A DNA stretch of 11,482 bases, taken from positions 1-11,482 of the forward strand of contig JAGACI010000242.1 in assembly GCA_017614185.1 (NCBI GenBank), given 5' to 3'. This stretch comes from Lachnospiraceae bacterium. Its GTDB lineage: Bacteria; Bacillota_A; Clostridia; Lachnospirales; Lachnospiraceae. Positions 5,862 to 11,482 of the stretch are shown in pieces. Below the pieces are notes generated by a model. The model was not told the origin of the DNA. It saw nothing but the letters and a program-made list of their open reading frames with translations, and did no database searches. A program made the translations under genes and the position numbers. Every line of letters begins with the position of its first letter. The stretch's first letter is position 1.

Positions 5862-7202
5862 ATGAAAAATATAAAAATAATATATACCAGCCCGGGACAG
5901 AATCTGTTCTGGGATGAGAGCACCGCTTCAAGCGTCAAAAAGCCTGAAGAGATGCAGCTTGCCGTGATTTATCCGGAGGAGACGGGTAATGAGGTAAAAG
6001 GATTCGGAGGAGCTTTTACCGAAGCGGCAGCCCACACATATGCTTCGATGAGCGAAGATGTGAGGGAGAGAATTATCGAGGACCTGTATGGAGATTCGGG
6101 ACTCAGATATACCATGGGCCGAATCCATATGAATAGCTGTGACTTTGCCTTAGGCAATTATACATATATTGAAGAAGGCGACACTGAACTAAAAACATTT
6201 AATATTGAGCACGATGAAAAAGAAATAATCCCCATGATTCGGGATGCTTCAAAAAAACTTGGCAGACAGCCTGTCCTTATGATGACACCCTGGTCACCGC
6301 CGCCTTTTATGAAGACAAACAAAGAAATGAATCACGGCGGAAAGCTTAAAGAGGAGTATGCTTCCCTTTGGGCCGAGTATTTCGTAAAGTTCATAAACGA
6401 ATACAAGAAGAGAGGAATATCAATCTCATATACTACGGTTCAAAATGAGCCGATGGCTGTACAAACCTGGGATTCCTGTATTTATACAAATGAGGAAGAG
6501 GCAGACTTTGTTAAAAATCATCTTGGCCCGACTTTAAAAAAAGAGGGTCTTTTGGATGAAATCAAAATCTTTGTCTGGGATCATAACAAGGAAAAAGCAT
6601 ATGATCGAATGAGAGATATCCTTTCTTACAAGGAGAATGAAGAGTACGTATCGGGGTGTGCGGTTCACTGGTATTCCGGAGACCATTTCGATGCTCTTTC
6701 TCTTATAAAAAAGAAATATCCCGACAAAGAGATTTTCTTTACCGAAGGATGTGTGGAATATTACAAGCACGCAAGAACATCCGAGGAAGCAAAGGCTGAG
6801 ATGTATGCTCACCAGATGCTTGGAAATTTAAAGAACGGATGCAGCGCCATAATCGACTGGAATTTAATCCTTGATTACATGGGCGGACCCAACCACGTGG
6901 AGAACTTCTGCGACGCACCGCTTATGAGTATCAAGGATAAAGATGCCTATGAAAGAAAACTGTCCTACTATTACATTGGACATTTTTCAAGGTATATTAA
7001 ATCCGGAGCAAAGCAGATAGTTGCAACGTCCTATACCGATAAGCTTGAGACCCTCGGATACATCAATCCCGATGGAGAGAGAGTTATAATTATCCTTAAC
7101 CAGTCGGATGATAAAATTCCGGTTAAAGTTAAGGAGAATGAGGAGCATGTAAGTACAATGATGGCACCTCATTCGATAAAGACAATAACATACAGAATTT
7201 AA
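5862..7202 (+). CDS. Cytoplasmic glycoside hydrolase family 30 (glucosylceramidase-like)
   Basis: This is a retaining beta-glycosidase with the GH30 (beta/alpha)8 barrel followed by a small beta side domain (about residues 375-446, ending APHSIKTITY). Family landmarks are VKGFGGAFTEAAA at 45-57, LRYTMGRIHMNSCDFA at 81-96, TPWSPPPFMKTN at 142-153 and TVQNEP at 192-197, where E196 is the expected acid/base. FFTEGC follows at 292-297, where E295 is the expected nucleophile, and then DWNLILD. Both catalytic glutamates are intact. There is no signal peptide, so the enzyme should act in the cytoplasm on sugars brought in by the transporter. GH30 members cleave glucosylceramide, beta-1,6-glucan, beta-xylosides or related linkages; sequence alone does not choose among them. 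Translation probably starts from AAAGGA at 5849-5854, inside the end of the regulator gene, seven bases before ATG. A terminator follows. Confidence 0.92.
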   Translation: MKNIKIIYTSPGQNLFWDESTASSVKKPEEMQLAVIYPEETGNEVKGFGGAFTEAAAHTYASMSEDVRERIIEDLYGDSGLRYTMGRIHMNSCDFALGNYTYIEEGDTELKTFNIEHDEKEIIPMIRDASKKLGRQPVLMMTPWSPPPFMKTNKEMNHGGKLKEEYASLWAEYFVKFINEYKKRGISISYTTVQNEPMAVQTWDSCIYTNEEEADFVKNHLGPTLKKEGLLDEIKIFVWDHNKEKAYDRMRDILSYKENEEYVSGCAVHWYSGDHFDALSLIKKKYPDKEIFFTEGCVEYYKHARTSEEAKAEMYAHQMLGNLKNGCSAIIDWNLILDYMGGPNHVENFCDAPLMSIKDKDAYERKLSYYYIGHFSRYIKSGAKQIVATSYTDKLETLGYINPDGERVIIILNQSDDKIPVKVKENEEHVSTMMAPHSIKTITYRI

Positions 7203-7209
7203 CGAATTT

Positions 7210-7245
7210 CGCGTTTCGGCATTAGTGTCGGAACGCGTTTCTTTT
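7210..7245 (+). terminator. Intrinsic terminator after the GH30 gene
   Basis: A 12-pair stem forms between 7210-7221 (CGCGTTTCGGCA) and 7226-7237 (TGTCGGAACGCG), including two G-U pairs, with a four-base TTAG loop. It is followed by TTTCTTTT at 7238-7245. It begins seven bases after the GH30 stop codon and ends the sugar locus. Confidence 0.88.
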
Positions 7246-7266
7246 ACCGGCCATATATGATAAAAT
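7238..7266 (+). promoter_or_regulatory. Predicted extended -10 promoter of the HtrA-like/kinase/mutS2 operon
   Basis: TGATAAAAT at 7258-7266 is an extended -10 (TGn plus TAAAAT, 5 of 6 consensus). The sequence 17 bases upstream, TTTCTT (7238-7243), is a poor -35 and is part of the preceding terminator's T-rich tail. An extended -10 can work with a weak -35. Transcription would start near 7272, leaving a leader of about 20 bases that is mostly ribosome binding site. Confidence 0.5.
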
Positions 7267-7290
7267 ACATAGGAAAGAAAGGCATGAATT

Positions 7291-8619
7291 ATGGCTGATA
7301 ACGAACAAAATTCATTACAGGACTCCGATTTTTTAAGAGAGAAAATAAAGGAACGTCCGCTAAATAAAAAAAGACTTCTTCGCCGAACCCTGATTACAGC
7401 AGGATTGGGTGTTGTTTTTGCGCTTATTGCGTGCATAACATTTTTGATTATTGAGCCGTTTATAAGCAAGAGACTTGCACCGGAAGAGAAGCCGAAGGTA
7501 GTTGAATTTCCTGAAGAAATCGATATAAGCGAGGAGATTGCTCCCGAGGATATGCTGGTAGAGGAAGAAACCGAACCCGCAGAGAGCGAACCTCAGGAGA
7601 TTCCTGAAGAGAAAATCGAGGAGATTGTCGCTACAATCCCCAAGACTCTTGATGACTATAACCAGCTTGGCGACGCAAGCCTTGAGTATGTAAGGGAACA
7701 GCAGAAAGCCATGGTTACCGTAACCGGCGCTGTTTCGGGAACAGACTGGTTTAACGAGACTTATGAGAGCAAGGGTGCCTCTGCCGGTGTTATCTTTTTT
7801 GACAACGACATTGATTTGCTGATTCTTGCTGACAGAACCAATATTGCAAAAGCAGAGACCATATCGGTAACCTTCTATGACGGTTCGGTTATTGAAGGTT
7901 ACATTAAGATGCATGATGCGGAGACTAATCTTGCGGTTATCGGTGTACCCAGATTATCAATCCCGGATTCCCTCATGGAGAATCTAAAAATAGCATCGTT
8001 TGGATCATCAAACCCCGTAAACGGACTTGCAGGAACTCAGGTCGTAGCACTCGGAAGCCCCGTAGGCCACGAGAGAAGTGTGTGCTTTGGAAGGATAACT
8101 TCTGACAGCTCTGTCATAAACAAAGCCGACTCCAATTATAAGCTTATTACAACGGATATATACGGTTCCTCGGCAGGAACCGGAGTACTCATGGATATGA
8201 GAGGCCAGGTTATCGGAATGATAGCCATGAAGGAGAATCCTTCAGACATGAGTAATGCGGTTTGCGCGCTTGGAATCAGTGAACTCAAAAAGATTATCAC
8301 CAAGATGGGCAACGGAAACGAGATTCCCTATGTCGGAATAGTCGGAACCGATGTAACCCTTGAGATTCACAATACCCAGGATATTCCGTATGGCGCATTT
8401 ATTAAGGAGATTGCAATGGATTCTCCCGCCATGCTTGCAGGAATTCAAAGAGGAGATGTTATTACCTCCGTAAATGACAAGAGTATAGACAGATTTGCGA
8501 CTTATACCAACGCAATCATGAATGCACATGTAGGCGAGGTTCTTAATATTACAGTTATGCGTCCCACACAGGATGAATATAAAGAGATGACTTTCAAGGT
8601 AGAGGTAACAACCAACTGA
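7291..8619 (+). CDS. Membrane-anchored HtrA-like trypsin-fold/PDZ protein, probably catalytically inactive
   Basis: The 442-residue protein has the HtrA (S1C) layout: a basic cytoplasmic N-terminus, one transmembrane segment (about 33-54), an acidic Glu/Pro-rich extracellular linker (64-111), a trypsin-like domain (about 135-340) and a PDZ domain (about 345-440; GAFIKEIAMDSPAMLAGIQRGDVITSVN). The fold landmarks are clear: ETISVTFYDGSVIEGYI, LAVIGV, VVALGSPVGHERSVCFGRIT and MRGQVIGM. The catalytic landmarks have changed. The usual TNxH stretch reads ADRTN (180-184), with T183 where His is expected. The usual T-D-L/I-A reads TNLAV, with N213 in place of Asp. GNSGG is replaced by GSSAGTG (292-298), where Ser294 may or may not align with the nucleophile. 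It is probably a substrate- or peptide-binding pseudoprotease at the cell surface. AAAGG at 7278-7282 sets the start; the kinase gene follows after four bases. Confidence 0.85.
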   Translation: MADNEQNSLQDSDFLREKIKERPLNKKRLLRRTLITAGLGVVFALIACITFLIIEPFISKRLAPEEKPKVVEFPEEIDISEEIAPEDMLVEEETEPAESEPQEIPEEKIEEIVATIPKTLDDYNQLGDASLEYVREQQKAMVTVTGAVSGTDWFNETYESKGASAGVIFFDNDIDLLILADRTNIAKAETISVTFYDGSVIEGYIKMHDAETNLAVIGVPRLSIPDSLMENLKIASFGSSNPVNGLAGTQVVALGSPVGHERSVCFGRITSDSSVINKADSNYKLITTDIYGSSAGTGVLMDMRGQVIGMIAMKENPSDMSNAVCALGISELKKIITKMGNGNEIPYVGIVGTDVTLEIHNTQDIPYGAFIKEIAMDSPAMLAGIQRGDVITSVNDKSIDRFATYTNAIMNAHVGEVLNITVMRPTQDEYKEMTFKVEVTTN

Positions 8620-8623
8620 TTCT

Positions 8624-10057
8624 ATGAAAAAGACACTGTATCTTAAATTTATAATTGCATATATTATTTTTGGTGTCTTTGGATTTTTCCTTATCGGCCT
8701 TTTAATCCCGATGATTGCAGGTGATACCCTTAAGAAGGAAAAGGCTGAAGATCTGTACACAGAGGCAGTGTTAATTGCTGACACATATGCATCGGGCCTT
8801 TATACGAATGACACATCCCTTGGAGCCGTTAAGAATCAGCTTGATATCTTAAGCGTTTTCCTTGGTGCCACAATACGTGTAATCAACCCTTCGGGACGTG
8901 TGGTTCTTAGCTCCGACAAGCCTCTTGATGTCGACAATGTTGAGATTATCGATAACTTTGACCTGACGGATGCAGGAACATCCTATTACAGAATTGATAA
9001 TTTCTACGGATATTATGACAAGGATGTCATGTCTGTTTATGCTCCTATTACAGCAGCTTACAAGGTAAGAGGATATGTAGTAATCAATCAGTCTTTAAGC
9101 CAGATAGACCAGGCTACGGAGAAGTATTTAAGCATTGCATATATAACTCTTCTCATAGCATTTTTGCTCTCTATGATAGTCCTCATTTTCTTTACGGAGC
9201 TTGTTTATTCGCCTCTTAGAAAGATTACATACGCGACAGAGCAGTATGCTTCGGGAAACATGCATTATGAATTCCAGGTTGAGTCAAACGATGAGATGGG
9301 CTACCTTGCAGCCTGCCTTGGATATATGGCAAGTGAAATAGCGAGAGCCGAGGACGATCAGAAGAAGTTTGTCGCAAACGTCTCCCACGATTTCCGTTCT
9401 CCCTTGACATCTATAAGGGGATATCTGGAAGCGATGATTGACGGAACAATTCCGCCTGAGATGCATGAAAAGTATTTAACCATTGTTTTAAACGAGACGG
9501 AGAGACTTACAAAGCTTACAAACTCTCTGCTTACTCTCAATAACTTAAATACAAAGGGCATGATGCTTAACCGCACGAACTTTGATATAAATGCCGTAAT
9601 AAGGAATGTTGCGGCAACATTTGAGGGAACATGTAAGGCCAAGAAGCTTGCCATCGAGCTTATTCTTACGGGTGAAGAACTCTATGTAAATGCCGACATG
9701 GAGAAGATTCAGCAGGTTCTTTATAACCTTACCGATAATGCGATTAAGTTTAGCCACCATGATTCACTTATAAAGATTGAAACAACAGAAAAGAAGAATA
9801 AAGTATTTGTATCCGTCAAGGATTTCGGAATCGGCATTCCGAAAGATGACCAGAAATATGTATTTGACCGTTTCTACAAGTCCGACGCTTCGAGAGGAAA
9901 AGACAAGAAGGGAACAGGTCTCGGATTATCCATTACGAAGGAAATCATTCTCTCACACGACGAGCATATCGATGTAATAAGCACCGAAGGCGTCGGCACG
10001 GAGTTTGTTTTCTCGCTTGCCTTGTCGGATGAAAAGGAACAAAAGGATTTGGATTAA
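8624..10057 (+). CDS. Membrane sensor histidine kinase (HAMP, HisKA, HATPase_c)
   Basis: This 477-residue two-component kinase autophosphorylates on His and would pass phosphate to a response regulator. An N-terminal transmembrane helix (about 7-31) is followed by an extracytoplasmic sensor domain of roughly 135 residues containing VINPSGRVVLSSD, which looks like a PAS/Cache-type fold. A second helix lies at about 169-194. Next comes a HAMP domain (about 194-246). The H-box FVANVSHDFRSPLTSIRGYL has phosphoacceptor H255. The ATPase domain contains the N-box (N372 in DNAIKFS), G1 DFGIGIP (400-406), F-box VFDRFYK and G2 GTGLGLS (430-436). All key residues are intact. There is no clear ribosome site before ATG; with four bases separating it from the HtrA-like stop, it is probably translationally coupled. 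No response regulator gene is adjacent in this window. mutS2 begins immediately after the stop codon. Confidence 0.94.
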   Translation: MKKTLYLKFIIAYIIFGVFGFFLIGLLIPMIAGDTLKKEKAEDLYTEAVLIADTYASGLYTNDTSLGAVKNQLDILSVFLGATIRVINPSGRVVLSSDKPLDVDNVEIIDNFDLTDAGTSYYRIDNFYGYYDKDVMSVYAPITAAYKVRGYVVINQSLSQIDQATEKYLSIAYITLLIAFLLSMIVLIFFTELVYSPLRKITYATEQYASGNMHYEFQVESNDEMGYLAACLGYMASEIARAEDDQKKFVANVSHDFRSPLTSIRGYLEAMIDGTIPPEMHEKYLTIVLNETERLTKLTNSLLTLNNLNTKGMMLNRTNFDINAVIRNVAATFEGTCKAKKLAIELILTGEELYVNADMEKIQQVLYNLTDNAIKFSHHDSLIKIETTEKKNKVFVSVKDFGIGIPKDDQKYVFDRFYKSDASRGKDKKGTGLGLSITKEIILSHDEHIDVISTEGVGTEFVFSLALSDEKEQKDLD

Positions 10058-11482
10058 ATGAACGAGAAAGTTTTACATACATTAGAATATGACAAGATAA
10101 TAAATCTCCTTGTCGATAAAGCTACGTCCGACCCCGGACGAAAGCTTTGCAGGGAACTTCTGCCAATGACCGACATCGAGGATATTGAGAAGGCTCAGAC
10201 ACAGACTGCTGATGCCTTTTCGTATGTTTTGAAAAAGGGCTGCATGTCCTTTGGAAACACAAAGGATATCGGATACTCTTTAAAATCTCTTGAAATCGGA
10301 AGTACTCTTTCAATAGTTGAACTTCTTTCTATTGCAGGACTTTTGGAGAATGCGGAAAGAGTTAAAAAATACGGAGAAAAGGACAGGGAGGAAACCCCTG
10401 ATGATTCTCTTACTGAGCTTTTCGAAGCACTCTCTCCCCTTTCCGACATATCAAAAGAGATAAGAAGATGCATTATCTCGGAAGAAGAAATCGCAGATGA
10501 TGCAAGCCCCAGACTTAAGACCATCAGGAGAAACAAAATCCATGCGGGTGAAAAGATTCATTCGCAGTTAAACTCACTTGTTAACGGAAGCGCAAGAACA
10601 TATCTGCAGGATGCTGTAATCACAATGCGAAACAACCGTTACTGCCTTCCCGTTAAATCCGAGTACAAGGCAAACGTGCCCGGTATGGTACACGACCAGT
10701 CTTCAACCGGTTCGACTGTTTTCATAGAGCCCGCTTCCGTTGTTGAGTTAAACAACAAAATCAGAGAACTGGAACTAGAAGAAAAAGAAGAAATCGGAAT
10801 CATCTTAAGAGATTTAAGTGGAAGATGCGGCGTCTATACCAAAGAACTTGAAATCAATGTAAAGACTATGGCTTTGCTTGACTTCATCTTTGCAAAGGCA
10901 GCTCTTGCAGCTGATGAAAACGCATCAAGACCTGTATTTAACAGCGACAGAATAATAAGAATCAGAAAGGGACGTCACCCTCTACTTGATAAAAAGAGCG
11001 TGGTTCCAATCGATATTCATCTTGGGGAGGATTTCGACCTTCTCGTTATCACGGGACCAAACACCGGCGGTAAGACAGTATCTTTAAAGACAGTCGGATT
11101 ATTTACCCTTATGGGCCAGGCAGGCCTTCATATACCTGCTGCTGACAGATCCGCATTATCTGTATTTACCGAGGTTTATGCGGATATCGGTGACGAGCAG
11201 AGCATTGAACAGAGCCTGTCCACTTTTTCGTCCCACATGACGAGTATAGTAAAGATATTGGAGCGTGCAGACGAGAATTCACTCTGTCTTTTCGATGAGC
11301 TTGGAGCAGGAACGGATCCTACTGAAGGTGCGGCTCTTGCCATAGCGATTCTTAACTATCTTCACGACAGGGGAATCAGAACGATGGCCACAACTCACTA
11401 CAGTGAGCTTAAGGTCTATGCCCTTTCAACCGACTTTGTCGAGAATGCATGCTGTGAGTTTGATGTGGAATCTTTAAGACCC
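10058..11482 (+). CDS. mutS2: Endonuclease MutS2 (3' truncated by the window edge)
   Basis: The open frame runs 475 codons to the window end without a stop. MutS2 proteins are about 780-800 residues, so the C-terminal portion with the Smr nuclease domain is missing only because the window stops. MutS2 binds branched DNA and, in Firmicutes, has been linked to suppression of recombination and to rescue of collided ribosomes. Visible parts are the N-terminal region (MNEKVLHTLEYDKIINLL), the clamp/core region (RNNRYCLPVKSEYK, VHDQSSTGSTVFIEPASVVELNN), Walker A GPNTGGKT (333-340), the STFSSHM motif (388-394) and Walker B LCLFDELGAGTDPTEG (409-424). The following H in TTHYSE (445-450) is also typical. 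The start directly abuts the kinase stop codon, and AAAAGG at 10041-10046, inside the kinase gene, can serve as ribosome site. It is the third visible gene of this operon. Confidence 0.95.
   Translation, partial: MNEKVLHTLEYDKIINLLVDKATSDPGRKLCRELLPMTDIEDIEKAQTQTADAFSYVLKKGCMSFGNTKDIGYSLKSLEIGSTLSIVELLSIAGLLENAERVKKYGEKDREETPDDSLTELFEALSPLSDISKEIRRCIISEEEIADDASPRLKTIRRNKIHAGEKIHSQLNSLVNGSARTYLQDAVITMRNNRYCLPVKSEYKANVPGMVHDQSSTGSTVFIEPASVVELNNKIRELELEEKEEIGIILRDLSGRCGVYTKELEINVKTMALLDFIFAKAALAADENASRPVFNSDRIIRIRKGRHPLLDKKSVVPIDIHLGEDFDLLVITGPNTGGKTVSLKTVGLFTLMGQAGLHIPAADRSALSVFTEVYADIGDEQSIEQSLSTFSSHMTSIVKILERADENSLCLFDELGAGTDPTEGAALAIAILNYLHDRGIRTMATTHYSELKVYALSTDFVENACCEFDVESLRP

Noticed and set aside
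7284..7298. Alternative ATG start at 7284 for the HtrA-like gene
   Set aside because: That frame reads ATG AAT TAT GGC TGA and stops after four codons; the ATG at 7291 has a properly spaced AAAGG.
7360..7914. Minus-strand open frame of 184 codons opposite the HtrA-like gene
   Set aside because: It is a Cys/Phe/Asn-rich translation without motifs, opposite a gene with clear transmembrane, trypsin-like and PDZ features.
8242..8784. Minus-strand open frame spanning the HtrA-like/kinase junction
   Set aside because: It crosses the ends of two tightly packed plus-strand genes and shows no recognisable protein features.

Overview
The window looks like chromosomal DNA of a moderately low-GC Gram-positive anaerobe of the Clostridia, most likely a Lachnospiraceae member (Butyrivibrio/Roseburia-like). 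This rests on strong AGGAGG-type ribosome binding sites, an LplB/YtcP-type sugar ABC transporter with a lipoprotein binding protein, a LacI regulator, and mutS2. The genus is inference. Every gene is on the + strand; I see no RNA gene, mobile element or CRISPR array.

Layout. (1) Bases 3-547: the last codons of an upstream gene, perhaps an ABC exporter, overlap trmL (tRNA wobble 2'-O-methyltransferase) by one base. A strong intrinsic terminator follows. (2) Bases 548-7245: a glycan-uptake locus. A control region carries two AAAACGTTTT-centred operators, an unrelated perfect inverted repeat and a plausible extended -10 promoter. It is followed by two CUT1 permeases, a lipoprotein solute-binding protein, a second promoter/operator region, a LacI-family repressor and a cytoplasmic GH30 glycoside hydrolase, closed by a terminator. 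(3) Bases 7246-11482: an operon starting at an extended -10 promoter. It encodes a membrane-anchored HtrA/PDZ protein that appears to have lost protease catalytic residues, a HAMP-type sensor histidine kinase with no adjacent response regulator, and the first 475 codons of mutS2, which runs off the window.

How it works together (inference). The binding protein and the two permeases import an oligosaccharide or glycoside, powered by an ATPase encoded elsewhere, as is usual for CUT1 systems. GH30 has no signal peptide and would cleave the product in the cytoplasm. The LacI protein would sense the sugar and control both the transporter promoter and its own promoter through the shared operator. 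The substrate cannot be read from the sequence; a beta-linked glucoside, xyloside or related glycan fits GH30.

Most notable: the three-site operator set with one perfect 20-bp palindrome, the roughly 180-residue extra membrane domain on the LplB-like permease, the HtrA-like pseudoprotease paired with an orphan kinase, and the unexplained 10-bp inverted repeat upstream of the transporter promoter.
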